A stretch of 64,000 nt of DNA from Bacillota bacterium (GTDB lineage: Bacteria > Bacillota > SHA-98 > UBA4971), in assembly GCA_030024085.1 (NCBI GenBank), contig JASEJE010000019.1:1-64000 (forward strand), written 5' to 3'. Below are positions 37,884 through 46,797 of this stretch, piece by piece. How positions within the stretch are numbered: position 1 is the first letter of the stretch; each line of letters starts with the position of its first letter. Position numbers and translations under genes: made by a program. Below the pieces are notes generated by a model. It saw only the letters and a list, made by a program, of their open reading frames with translations. It ran no database searches and was not told the origin of the DNA.

Positions 37884-39242
37884 CTAAGCCGCTTTGCGCT
37901 CCTGGATCTTGGCCCTCAGGACCTCTATTGCCCTGTCAAGCTGCGTATCGCGCAGGGCATCCTGGGACGCGCCGGCCGGAGCATCCTCCGGTTTCGGCAG
38001 GCTCACCGCCACATCGGGCACTATGCCCTTCTTGTCTATGGAATGTCCCCCCGCCGTGAGATACCTCGACGTCGTGATGGAGACAGCCGAGCCGTCGGAA
38101 AGCGGGTATATGGTCTGGACGAGCCCCTTGCCGAACGTGGTAACCCCGACGATGGTGGCCGCCTTCGTATCCTGCAGCGCACCGGCGACGATCTCCGAGG
38201 CGCTTGCGCTCGCCTCGTTCACGAGCACCACCACCGGGACGGTGATCTTGCGCCCGCGGCCCGAGTAGTAGGTGAGTCTGCGCCCATCCCTGCCGACCAC
38301 GTGCACCACGGGCGTCCCGGACGGAAGGAACCTGCTCGCCACCTGGATTGCCAGAGGGAATGAGCCGCCTGGGTTATATCGCAGGTCGAGGATGAGCCCA
38401 CGCATCTCCTGCCTGGCAAGGGCGTCCAGCTCCCGGTCCAGGGCATCCATAGTGTCGTCGCCGAAGAACGACGAGATCTGCACGTATCCTATGCCGCCCT
38501 CCAGCATCTCCGAGGCCACATGGGGGATCCTGATGGTGTCCCTGATGATCTTCACCTCGAAGAAACGTGTCTTGCCGTCCTCGTCGCGCTCGATGCCGAG
38601 CACAACCTCTGTACCCTTCTTGCCCTTCATGAGGGACTGAGCGTACTCGATCGCCATGTCCTTCGTAGATTTGCCGTCTATGAACTTGATCCTGTCGAGT
38701 GGCCGCAGGCCTGCCCGCTCACCAGGCGTCCCCTTGAGCGGCGCCATGACTGTGAGCTGCCCCTCGCGAATGCCGATGTATATGCCGATCCCGTCAAAGG
38801 TTCCCCTCATGTCATCCGTCATAGCACGATACTGAGCCGGGTCCATGTAACGTGTGTACGGATCGCCGAGGACGGCGAGCATGTCAGGTATGCTGTGCTT
38901 CTCATCATAGGCTTTGAGTAGACCGGCCACGTCAACCTCTGAGACGTACATGTTCTTGAGAAGGTTGATCACCTCGAGGGCAACGAGAGCGTTCCCCTCG
39001 GCTGGCTTCGCGGAACCGTCCAAAGGGCCCGCAGGCTGCGCCTGGGCCTCCGTCTGGGCCTGCGTCCGGGCCTGGTCCTGGTCCCGGAGCTGGGACCCGG
39101 TTTGGGAGACACTCGCTGCAGGGACGTCTACCAGTGGAACGGCGCAGTCCGCCGGAGCGTGAAGCCATCCCAAAATGCCAAGCGCCGCGACCACCGCGAG
39201 CGCTATCAGCGAACCACACATCACACGTTCGAATCTTCTCAT
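37884..39242 (-). CDS. S41 family C-terminal processing peptidase (CtpB-like)
   Basis: Exported serine protease. One N-terminal helix (IALAVVAALGILGWL), a Gln/Ala-rich linker (QDQARTQAQTEAQAQPAG) from a hexamer repeat at 39030-39105, PDZ domain (GIGIYIGIREGQLTVMAPLK, PGERAGLRPLDRI), then the protease with catalytic Ser in VLVNEASASASEIVAGAL and Lys in GVTTFGKGLVQTI. 452 residues. Neighbour of ftsEX and a MinJ-like gene as in Bacillus; in sporulating relatives CtpB cuts a signalling protein, here the target is unknown. Confidence 0.92.
   Translation of the reverse strand: MRRFERVMCGSLIALAVVAALGILGWLHAPADCAVPLVDVPAASVSQTGSQLRDQDQARTQAQTEAQAQPAGPLDGSAKPAEGNALVALEVINLLKNMYVSEVDVAGLLKAYDEKHSIPDMLAVLGDPYTRYMDPAQYRAMTDDMRGTFDGIGIYIGIREGQLTVMAPLKGTPGERAGLRPLDRIKFIDGKSTKDMAIEYAQSLMKGKKGTEVVLGIERDEDGKTRFFEVKIIRDTIRIPHVASEMLEGGIGYVQISSFFGDDTMDALDRELDALARQEMRGLILDLRYNPGGSFPLAIQVASRFLPSGTPVVHVVGRDGRRLTYYSGRGRKITVPVVVLVNEASASASEIVAGALQDTKAATIVGVTTFGKGLVQTIYPLSDGSAVSITTSRYLTAGGHSIDKKGIVPDVAVSLPKPEDAPAGASQDALRDTQLDRAIEVLRAKIQERKAA
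39030..39105. repeat. Hexanucleotide-type repeat in the S41 peptidase gene
   Basis: GGCCTG/GGCCTC/GGTCCTG-like hexamers encode the Gln-Ala/Asp-Gln-rich linker after the membrane anchor. Confidence 0.7.
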
Positions 39243-39387
39243 AACGCCTCACCAGTCTCCTCGCACCTTGGAGCAACCTTACGTCCACCGCAGAACACAC
39301 GGTATCCACCCCGCCGGCTTTGTCGATCACGCCGACCGCCTTGCGCAAGGCCGTTCAGGGCACGCCATGATTCGGAATTCGCCTCTG

Positions 39388-40590
39388 CTACTTCAACCAT
39401 TGCCAGGGGTTCACCGGAGTGCCGTCATCGCGCACCTCGAAGTGAACGTGTGGCCCCGTGGAAAGACCGGTACTGCCGGACCTCGCCACCCGGTCTCCCT
39501 GAAGCACCGACTGGCCGCTCTTCACAAGAAGCGATGAGTTGTGGCCGTAAAGAGTGGACAGCCCCCCGCCGTGGTCGATGATAACCGTGTACCCGTACCC
39601 GCTTATCCATCCGCTGTATATCACAACCCCATCTGCCGCCGCAAGCACGGGGGTGCCCGACGGCACGGCTATGTCTATGCCCGAATGGAACCGGGACGTC
39701 CTGAGTATCGGGTGGAACCTCATCCCAAAATCTGAGGATATCTTCCCGTTCACCGGCATGATGAGCTTCCCGTTCCATCTCGGCAGGGACCTCCCTGCCT
39801 TCGCCTCGCGCGCCTGCAGCTCGCGGATGGCCCGTTCGAGTTCGCGACTCATCTCCTCGAGTTCATCGAGGGCTTGCTCGTACCTGGTGCGCTCCTTCTG
39901 GATTCGGGCGAGGACGGCCTCCCTCTCTCGCACCCTGGCTGCAAGCTCGGCCTCCTGCACCTTCACCTGAGCCTGCACCCGCGCGAGATCCTCGCGTTCT
40001 TTCTGCAGCTTCGCTTTTCTCCTGGCGACCTCGGCCATCTTGGCCTCGATCACTGCAACCTCCGCCCTGGCCTCGTCGAGGCACCGGGCATCGTTCTCCG
40101 CAAGGATCTCGACGTACTCGAACCTGCACACGAAATCGGCGAAGTCCCTGGAGGAGAACAGGACTTCGAGGTAATCGGCGGGGCCGGACATGTATATGGC
40201 GCGGAGCCGCCCCTTCAGCGCGGAGAGCGTCCGGTCGAGGCGCTTCCTCGCCTCTGCCAGATCGTCCTCTGCTGCGGCGAGGTCCCGCTCCGCCTGGGCG
40301 ACAGCCTGGACAAGGCGCTTCGCCTGCCGCTCGAGCGAGGCCAGGCGAGCCCTGGTTTTCTCCAGGTCCATCTCCGCCTTTTGGATCTCCCCGAGAACGC
40401 CCTTCTCCTTCTGTTTGACGGTGAGAAGCTGCTTCTTGGTCTCTTGCATCTGGTCGGTTACGTCGCCGAGCTGGTCACGTTTGTGGGATAGCTCGGATGA
40501 GGGCTCCCCAAGCGCAACGCAAGACACCGCAAGGACGGCTGCCAGAAGCAGAGCTATCAAGAAGCATGCTAGCCTGAGCCTGGTTCTCAC
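39388..40590 (-). CDS. Murein hydrolase activator / M23 peptidase, EnvC-like
   Basis: Secreted wall enzyme or activator, 400 residues. Signal peptide (LACFLIALLLAAVLAVSC), long coiled coil (about 35-270, e.g. KRDQLGDVTDQMQETKKQLL) and C-terminal LytM/M23 domain with zinc-site residues in RFHSGIDIAVPSGTP and GPHVHFEVRDDG. All typical M23 ligand positions appear present, so it may be active. It follows ftsX directly; FtsEX is known to control such coiled-coil hydrolases. Confidence 0.92.
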   Translation of the reverse strand: MRTRLRLACFLIALLLAAVLAVSCVALGEPSSELSHKRDQLGDVTDQMQETKKQLLTVKQKEKGVLGEIQKAEMDLEKTRARLASLERQAKRLVQAVAQAERDLAAAEDDLAEARKRLDRTLSALKGRLRAIYMSGPADYLEVLFSSRDFADFVCRFEYVEILAENDARCLDEARAEVAVIEAKMAEVARRKAKLQKEREDLARVQAQVKVQEAELAARVREREAVLARIQKERTRYEQALDELEEMSRELERAIRELQAREAKAGRSLPRWNGKLIMPVNGKISSDFGMRFHPILRTSRFHSGIDIAVPSGTPVLAAADGVVIYSGWISGYGYTVIIDHGGGLSTLYGHNSSLLVKSGQSVLQGDRVARSGSTGLSTGPHVHFEVRDDGTPVNPWQWLK

Positions 40591-40658
40591 CTTTTGTACC
40601 TCCGCACCTCCGGCCGGGTCCGGGTTCAGGGCAGGCTGTCATCCTCTGGACAACCGAC

Positions 40659-41537
40659 TCATACCCGCAAGTACCGCTTCACAAACACCCCGCCGGCCAC
40701 GATGCCCATCAGCACGCCCATGAGGAGCAGCGCGACGCACAGTGCGGCCACGGGCTCAGGCGCGGTGATGACCGGGATGAACGGGGCCAGCGCAGCGACA
40801 TAACGCACGCCCACCTTGTAACAGGCAAACAGCAGGAGTCCGGATATGGCGGCACCCACGAGCCCGACGACCATGCCTTCCACGAGGAATGGCCATCTTA
40901 TGAACCAGTCCGTGGCACCCACCAGCTTCATGACCTCTATCTCGCGGGCGCGCGAGATGACCGTGAGCCTGACGGTGTTCCCCACGATGAACACGACGGC
41001 CGCGACGAACAGCGCTGCGACCGCCGCTCCCGCCACTCCCACGAGTCGCATGGTGGCAAGGAGCTTCTCGGTGAACCCCTGCCCGTAGTTCACGCCGAGC
41101 ACGCCGGGGATGCGCGATATCCTGGCGGCTACCTCCGAGGTGCGCTCGGGATCCTCGACCCTCACGTCGAACGCATCGGGCAGCGGGTTGTCGCCGACCA
41201 CATCCAGCAGGCCTGCGCGCTCGCCAAGCTGGCCGCGCAGCCGCCGCAGCCCCTCGTCCTTGCTTACGAAAGCCACCTGCGCCACACCGTCAGTCCCCCG
41301 GATCTGCTCCCTCACGGCAGCGACTCCCTCGGGGGACAGGCCGTCCTCCAGAAATGCCCGGATCTCGATCCTGGCCTGTAGCGACTGAGAGATATGGTCG
41401 AGGTTCATCAGGATGAGCGCAAGCGCACCCAGGACGAACAGGGATGCAGCGATTGTGCCGAGAGATATGAGGCTGACGTTGCGCCTGGCCGAGCGCCAGC
41501 CCTCAGCCAGGAAGTACCATACCGTGGTCAGCCTCAC
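40659..41537 (-). CDS. ftsX: Cell division protein FtsX
   Basis: Four-helix membrane partner of FtsE, 292 residues: helix 1 (LISLGTIAASLFVLGALALI), extracellular domain with FLEDGLSPEGVAAVREQI and FVSKDEGLRRLRGQLGE, then helices near 180-200, 225-245 and 265-285. GTG start with GAGAGGAG upstream; it overlaps the ftsE end by 35 bases, so the two are translated together. Transmits ATP-driven conformational change to a wall hydrolase outside the cell. Confidence 0.93.
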   Translation of the reverse strand: MRLTTVWYFLAEGWRSARRNVSLISLGTIAASLFVLGALALILMNLDHISQSLQARIEIRAFLEDGLSPEGVAAVREQIRGTDGVAQVAFVSKDEGLRRLRGQLGERAGLLDVVGDNPLPDAFDVRVEDPERTSEVAARISRIPGVLGVNYGQGFTEKLLATMRLVGVAGAAVAALFVAAVVFIVGNTVRLTVISRAREIEVMKLVGATDWFIRWPFLVEGMVVGLVGAAISGLLLFACYKVGVRYVAALAPFIPVITAPEPVAALCVALLLMGVLMGIVAGGVFVKRYLRV

Positions 41538-42219
41538 GCCCGTACGCTCCTCTCTCGTCGTCTCTAACGATCTTTCCGCAATCCAGCTCGATGACGCGGC
41601 GCATCATGCCGTTGACTATGGACCTGTTGTGGGTCGCCATGATGACCGTCGTACCCCTCTTATTGATCCGCAGGAGCAACTCCATGATACCCCATGACGT
41701 ATCGAGGTCCAGGTTGCCGGTGGGCTCGTCAGCCAGGAGAATCGTGGGGTCGCCCACGATGGCGCGAGCAACGGACACGCGCTGCTGTTCCCCACCGGAA
41801 AGCTCGCCGGGGTATGCGCGAGCCTTGTCTGCGATGCCTACAAGCTCGAGCGCTTCCGTCACCCGCGCCCGGATCTGACGCGGGTTGGCCTCTGTCACAC
41901 GGAGCGCGAAAGCCACGTTCTCATATGCCGTCTTGTTAGGGAGGAGCTTGTAGTCTTGGAAGATCATCCTCACCGCCCGGCGCAGGTATGGGACCTCCGA
42001 CGGCCTCATGCGCACCACGTTGCGGCCGTCCACGATGACCTGGCCCTGCGTGGGAAGCACCTGCCTCATGAGGAGGTTCATGAATGTGGTCTTTCCCGCC
42101 CCACTCGGGCCCACCAGAAAAACGAACTCGCCCTGCCTGATGTACGTGTCGGCGTTGAGGAGCCCTACGGCTCCGTTCGGGTACACCTTCGACACGCTGT
42201 AGAGGCGGATCAATGTCAT
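41503..42219 (-). CDS. ftsE: Cell division ATP-binding protein FtsE
   Basis: Cytoplasmic ATPase of FtsEX. Walker A GPSGAGKTTFMNLL, Q-loop MIFQDYKLLP, signature LSGGEQQRVSVARAI, Walker B ILLADEPTGNLD, switch MATHN. 238 residues. The ATG at 42219 is used; GTG at 42222 and a TTG giving the typical start IRLYSVSKVYPNG are alternatives, with only a weak GGGAA as SD. Confidence 0.94.
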   Translation of the reverse strand: MTLIRLYSVSKVYPNGAVGLLNADTYIRQGEFVFLVGPSGAGKTTFMNLLMRQVLPTQGQVIVDGRNVVRMRPSEVPYLRRAVRMIFQDYKLLPNKTAYENVAFALRVTEANPRQIRARVTEALELVGIADKARAYPGELSGGEQQRVSVARAIVGDPTILLADEPTGNLDLDTSWGIMELLLRINKRGTTVIMATHNRSIVNGMMRRVIELDCGKIVRDDERGAYGREADHGMVLPG

Positions 42220-42342
42220 CACTTCCCGGAATTCCTGGAAAATCGAGCTTACCAGCTATACTTCGATAGGCTTCGGCGAAAACCTCCTCACTTCTCGAAG
42301 AACTATCTTCCAGGCAGCCTCGGAAAGCAACCGAGATGCCAT

Positions 42343-42897
42343 TCATGCAGCGATGCGCAACAGGAGCGCCCAGGCCTCTCTCGGGTGCTTCGTCTGGACG
42401 CTGATGGTACAGACGGTGTCGGCGTCCTTCGCGAGGCCGTATATCCCGCCCTGGACGCGCATCCCCTCGAGCAACTCCGGGCCGGGTCTCACTCCGTCGC
42501 CGCTTTCCTCTATGAACGGCTCCAGGTTCACAAGCGCCCCCTTCTCCGCGTAAAACTCGTACCTCTCCCGCGGCAGGTACATGACGTCCGGCGCGTCCTG
42601 CGCGGCTATGAGCACGATGAGCTTCTGCTCGTATGCCGTGATCCCGCCGGCGATCTGCATGGCCGGAGCGGTCTCGACCTCCACCCTGACGCCGGGGTTC
42701 GCGGCCTCGAAGCTTTTCACGGCCTCCTCGACCCGCTGCTGCTCATGAGGATCTCCCCATATCGAGAGCCGCAGGGTCACCCCCGCGCTCTCCGGCTTCC
42801 CGCATCCTGCCATGGAAAGCGCCAGCCCTATGCAGGCCGCCGCAGCAATGCACGTCCGCCAGGCGGCTGTCGCCGTCATGCGCGGTATCCTGCCCAT
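42343..42897 (-). pseudogene. Sugar ABC binding-protein remnant with internal deletion
   Basis: 184 residues, where family members have about 400. A lipoprotein signal with lipobox SMAGC (Cys near residue 32) and an intact N-lobe (LRLSIWGDPHEQQRVEEAVK, DAPDVMYLPRERYEFYAEKG, GGIYGLAKDADTV) run straight into CTISVQTKHPREAWALLLRI, which belongs near the far end of such proteins, then stop. The hinge and C-lobe are missing though the frame is open and a perfect AGGAGGTGA SD remains. It could still be secreted but should not bind sugar normally. Confidence 0.7.
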
Positions 42898-42941
42898 CGA
42901 TGTCACCTCCTGTGACGCAGGGGTAAGGCGGTGTCGGCAAG

Positions 42942-43907
42942 TCACCGCACACCAGAACGCTTTCGCTCGACTGCCCTCAGCGCCGCCTTCACGATGTCCT
43001 CAGAAAGAAGACCGTAAGCTCGGAGGAGTTCCTCCGGCGTCCCCGACTGGCCGAACGCGTCCTGGATGCCGATTCGCTCCACAGGCACGGGGCAGCGCCC
43101 GGCCGTTATCTCGCACACCGTGCTCCCGAGCCCTCCTATAACGTTATGCTCCTCGGCCGTCACAATGGCGCCCGTCTCGCAGGCAGCTGCGACCACCGCC
43201 TCCTCATCGGCAGGCTTGATCGTGGCCATGTCGAGCACCCTCGCCGACAGGCCCTCCCTTTCGGCAAGGCGCGATGCGGCCTCGAGGGCCGAAGCTACCA
43301 GCACACCGCACGCAATTATGGTGACGTCGCCGCCCTCCCGGAGAAGCGCCGCCCGCCCAATCCGAAAGCCGTAGCCATCGTCGAATATCACCGGCACGCC
43401 GCTCCGCCCGAGCCGTATGTACACCGGCCCGCCATGCTTCGCCGCCGCGAACACCGCCTTCTCCGTCTCGACGGCATCCGCCGGGACGATCACCGTCATG
43501 CCCGGGATCGCCCTCATGAGAGCGACATCCTCGACGGACTGGTGGGACGCGCCGTCCTCGCCCACGGTGATCCCGCCGTGGCTCGCGCCTATCTTCACGT
43601 TGAGGCCGGGATACGCGATGACCTGCCGCACCTGGTCGAAGGCCCTGCCCGCCGCGAACACCGCGAACGTGCTGGCGAACGGGATCTTGCCTGACGCCGC
43701 CAGGCCCGCCGCAGTCCCCATCATGTCAGCCTCCGCTATGCCCATATCGAAGAACCTCTCCGGGAACCTGGCCGCAAACTCGTCGGTCTTCGTAGATTTC
43801 GCAAGGTCTGCGTCGAGGACCACGACGTCGGGGTTGACTTCGCCCAATTTCACCAGGGCCTTGCCGTACGCCGCGCGCGTCGCTATCTTTTTCGGTACAT
43901 CTGCCAT
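42942..43907 (-). CDS. Transketolase, C-terminal subunit
   Basis: Second half of a split transketolase, 321 residues: pyrimidine-binding domain (GIAEADMMGTAAGLAASGKI, ASHGGITVGEDGASHQSVED) and C-terminal domain (TAEEHNVIGGLGSTV, DAFGQSGTPEELL). With the N-terminal subunit encoded 72 bp upstream it forms the pentose-phosphate enzyme that swaps two-carbon units. Split forms are common in archaea and Firmicutes. Some split pairs act in other pathways, so exact substrate is not certain. Confidence 0.92.
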   Translation of the reverse strand: MADVPKKIATRAAYGKALVKLGEVNPDVVVLDADLAKSTKTDEFAARFPERFFDMGIAEADMMGTAAGLAASGKIPFASTFAVFAAGRAFDQVRQVIAYPGLNVKIGASHGGITVGEDGASHQSVEDVALMRAIPGMTVIVPADAVETEKAVFAAAKHGGPVYIRLGRSGVPVIFDDGYGFRIGRAALLREGGDVTIIACGVLVASALEAASRLAEREGLSARVLDMATIKPADEEAVVAAACETGAIVTAEEHNVIGGLGSTVCEITAGRCPVPVERIGIQDAFGQSGTPEELLRAYGLLSEDIVKAALRAVERKRSGVR

Positions 43908-43979
43908 GAGACCCTCCGCCTCCGTTCTGCTCTGACTCGATGCCGGGCCGTGCGTCCCCGTGCCCGAGGCAGGCCCCGG

Positions 43980-44849
43980 CTACAGCGCATCATGCTCGAT
44001 TCGGCGGACGGCCTCCTCCGCCTGCTCGTGCGATGGGGCCTTCCCGTGCCAGTCCACGGCGTTCTCCATGAAGGGTACGCCCCTGCCCTTCACTGTGCGC
44101 GCCACGACCACAGTGGGCCTCCCCTTCGTCGCCTTCGCCTCTTCGCACGCCGCGAAGATCGCCTTGATGTCGTGGCCGTCTATCTCCAACACGTGCCACC
44201 CGAAAGCCCGCCACCTTGCGGCGACATTGTCGAGGGACTTGACGTCCCGCACAGGGCCGTCGATCTGAAGGCCGTTGTGGTCCACGAAGGCCGTGAGATT
44301 GTCCAGCTTCCGGTGGACAGACGTCATAGCGGCCTCCCACACCTGGCCCTCCTCGAGCTCACCGTCGCCGAGAAGGACGTACACCCGCGTTGGGCGCCCG
44401 TCGAGCCTCGCCGCCAGGGCCATCCCGTTGGCCGTCGAGAGGCCCTGACCGAGCGACCCCGTGGACATCTCCACACCCGGGGTGTGCTTCATGCTCGGGT
44501 GGCCCTGGAGCCTGCTGCCGAACTTCCGCAGGGTGAGTAGTTCCTCCACGGGGAAGAACCCTGCCTCCGCCAGCACCGCATAGAGCGCCGGCGCGGCGTG
44601 CCCCTTGGACAGCACGAACCTGTCCCTGTCGGGCCAGCCCGGGTCTTTCGGGCTAATCCTCATCACCTTGAAATAGAGCGTGGCAAGGATCTCCGCGGAC
44701 GACAGGGACCCGCCGGGATGGCCGGACCCCGCCTCGGCGGTCGCCCTGAGCACGTGGACCCTTAGCTGTCTCGCCTTTTCCTTCAGCATGCGGACATCAT
44801 CTTCCGCAAGGCCCGTCACCGGGCAGCAACACGTGTCGCCATCGAGCAT
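43980..44849 (-). CDS. Transketolase, N-terminal (TPP-binding) subunit
   Basis: 289 residues. SGHPGGSLSSAEILATLYF, KGHAAPALYAVLAEAG and the TPP-binding motif GDGELEEGQVWEAAM with FVDHNGLQIDG, the typical first half of transketolase. ATG at 44849 has AAGGAG at 8-base spacing within the end of the preceding glycosyltransferase gene. Partner of the next gene. Confidence 0.93.
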   Translation of the reverse strand: MLDGDTCCCPVTGLAEDDVRMLKEKARQLRVHVLRATAEAGSGHPGGSLSSAEILATLYFKVMRISPKDPGWPDRDRFVLSKGHAAPALYAVLAEAGFFPVEELLTLRKFGSRLQGHPSMKHTPGVEMSTGSLGQGLSTANGMALAARLDGRPTRVYVLLGDGELEEGQVWEAAMTSVHRKLDNLTAFVDHNGLQIDGPVRDVKSLDNVAARWRAFGWHVLEIDGHDIKAIFAACEEAKATKGRPTVVVARTVKGRGVPFMENAVDWHGKAPSHEQAEEAVRRIEHDAL

Positions 44850-44854
44850 GATCG

Positions 44855-45643
44855 TCACTCCTTATGTCGCTGCATCGCAAATCTCTCCGCGAGGACCTGT
44901 AACATGAACCTGGGCAGTGCCAGCATCCGAACGAACCTCCTCGGCTCGCGCACGAGGCGATATAACCACTCGAAACCCATCTCGCCCATCCACTTGGGCG
45001 CGCGGGAGGCGCGGCCGGCCAGCACGTCGAGGCTGCCGCCGACCCCGATGCATACCGACGGACGGAGCCTGCCTCTGTTGCCGGCTGTCCACCTGTCCTG
45101 GCGCGGCGCACCCATGGCCACGAACACAAGCCTCGCGCCGCTTGCGTTTATCCTCGCGACCACCGCCTGTTCGTCCTGGTCCCTGAAGAAACCGTGATGT
45201 GTCCCAGCGATCCGAAGCCCTGGAAGGCGCGCCGCAAGCCGCGCCGCAGCCTCCTCCGCCACGCCGGGTGCCGCCCCCAGAAGAAAGACGGGCCAATCCT
45301 CCGCGGCCGCGCATGCGACCAGCTCCTGCATGAGGTCGAATCCGGCCACCCTGGCAGGAAGCGGCCTCCCAAGCACGCGTGACGCCCACACGACGCCGGC
45401 GCCGTCCGGGACCACCAGGTCCGCGCCGTTGATGATCGCGGCAAGGTCCCGGTCATGCCTGGCAATCATGGCCATCTCGGAGTTCAGCGTCACCACCTGG
45501 TGGGCGCGATCGTCTGCAAGGAGCATCTCGCGCACCCGGCTGACCGCCCCGGCCATGTCGACTCCATGTACCCTCAGGCCCAGGATGTCCACGGACCCGA
45601 CCTCACATGCCCCTGCACCCGGTTCCTGGCAGGCCTCGCTCAC
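44855..45643 (-). CDS. WecG/TagA/CpsF family glycosyltransferase
   Basis: Membrane-associated GT26 enzyme, probably an N-acetylmannosaminyltransferase acting on a lipid carrier in wall-polymer synthesis. Motifs: VVTLNSEMAMIARHDRDL, NGADLVVPDGAGVVWASRVL, LGAAPGVAEEAAARL, VAMGAPRQDRW and GVGGSLDVLAGRASRAPKWM. 262 residues from the GTG at 45643, which overlaps the csaB stop as GTGA with GGGGGG upstream. The TagA-csaB pair points to a secondary polymer that holds the S-layer. Confidence 0.9.
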   Translation of the reverse strand: MSEACQEPGAGACEVGSVDILGLRVHGVDMAGAVSRVREMLLADDRAHQVVTLNSEMAMIARHDRDLAAIINGADLVVPDGAGVVWASRVLGRPLPARVAGFDLMQELVACAAAEDWPVFLLGAAPGVAEEAAARLAARLPGLRIAGTHHGFFRDQDEQAVVARINASGARLVFVAMGAPRQDRWTAGNRGRLRPSVCIGVGGSLDVLAGRASRAPKWMGEMGFEWLYRLVREPRRFVRMLALPRFMLQVLAERFAMQRHKE

Positions 45644-46797
45644 GGCATCACCCCCCGCAGGACCCCATCCCGGCGAATCGCTGTCTCGACCGCAAGATGA
45701 GCCGCGCTCCGCGCCGCCTTCGCCAGCCCGGGCCTGGCTGCGGCAAGGGACGCCTTCATCTCGTTTCGCCTTGCCCACACATCCCGCACCTTCCTCGCGA
45801 GGGCCTCGCCGTCCGCCGGCGCGCCCGCCGACGCGCCCGCTGGCGCCACCGAAGCCCCGGGCTTCTCGCCCACCATGCTGAGAAGGCCGTCGATCTTAGG
45901 GTCATAGGATAGAGCCACGAACGGCACGGCGCACGCCGCCGCGAAGACGAGCGCATGGTACCTCATGCCGATGACAAGGTCGGCCCGGCTCATGACGGAC
46001 ATTATCTCCTTCGGGGAATAGTCCCCCTCGAGCACGTACGACTTCTCGCGCATGATCTCGGCCGCGGCCTTGCTCGCGACGACGTCGCCGGGCCTGTGGA
46101 AAGGCACGTACACAACGGCCGCTCCAAGGGAGGCCGCCGCCTCGTCAGCAGCGCGGGCCACCGCCTGGAGATACCCTGACCGGGATCCCCACGGCCGCAC
46201 CGAGACCGCCACAACAGGTGCTCCCGCGGCCGCCGCTGCCGGAACGCCTTCGGATGCGAGGATCTCCCCGCCGTCCCTCACGGATGCATCGAGCTCGAGC
46301 CCGAAGGCCGGGTCGGCAGTCACCCGTATGGGCGGGCGCCTCACGCCCAGTGCCTCGAGCAGCCGGCGCGATTGCTCGTCCCTCAAGGTGATGGCGCTCA
46401 CCCTGTCGATGACGAGCCGGACAAGCCACCGGCTCACCGGGCGCACGAGTGGGCCTGTACCCTGGGAATACACAAACACGGGCTTCCCCATGAGCCTCGC
46501 CATGGCAATAAGCCCGAGGTAGTACGCGAGGGACCGAAAACTCGTTACGTCCTGAAACAGGCTTCCGCTTCCGCTGACGAAGAGGTCCGCCCCGGCGATC
46601 TCCCGGGCGATGAGCCGGAGGTTGCTTCGGTCCACCGCGTCGATGCCGTGGAGTCGCCTGGTCAGCTCAGGCTCATGCGATAGGGCCACTATAGTAGCGT
46701 CGGGGACGACCTCCCGCAGGTGCTGGACCATCGCAGCCAGCATGGCCTCGTCCCCGGTGTTTGCGAACCCGAAGAAGCCCGAGAGCACGAACTTCAT
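45640..46797 (-). CDS. csaB: Polysaccharide pyruvyl transferase CsaB
   Basis: Adds ketal pyruvate to the wall polymer recognised by SLH domains of S-layer proteins. Start MKFVLSGFFGFANTGDEAML, central SGSGSLFQDVTSFRSLAYY, and VIGMRYHALVFAAACAVPFV. 385 residues. The ATG at 46797 overlaps the DUF5693 stop as ATGA. A small Ala/Gly-rich insert (APAGASAGAPADG) sits before the C-terminus. No SLH protein is in the window. Confidence 0.92.
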   Translation of the reverse strand: MKFVLSGFFGFANTGDEAMLAAMVQHLREVVPDATIVALSHEPELTRRLHGIDAVDRSNLRLIAREIAGADLFVSGSGSLFQDVTSFRSLAYYLGLIAMARLMGKPVFVYSQGTGPLVRPVSRWLVRLVIDRVSAITLRDEQSRRLLEALGVRRPPIRVTADPAFGLELDASVRDGGEILASEGVPAAAAAGAPVVAVSVRPWGSRSGYLQAVARAADEAAASLGAAVVYVPFHRPGDVVASKAAAEIMREKSYVLEGDYSPKEIMSVMSRADLVIGMRYHALVFAAACAVPFVALSYDPKIDGLLSMVGEKPGASVAPAGASAGAPADGEALARKVRDVWARRNEMKASLAAARPGLAKAARSAAHLAVETAIRRDGVLRGVMP

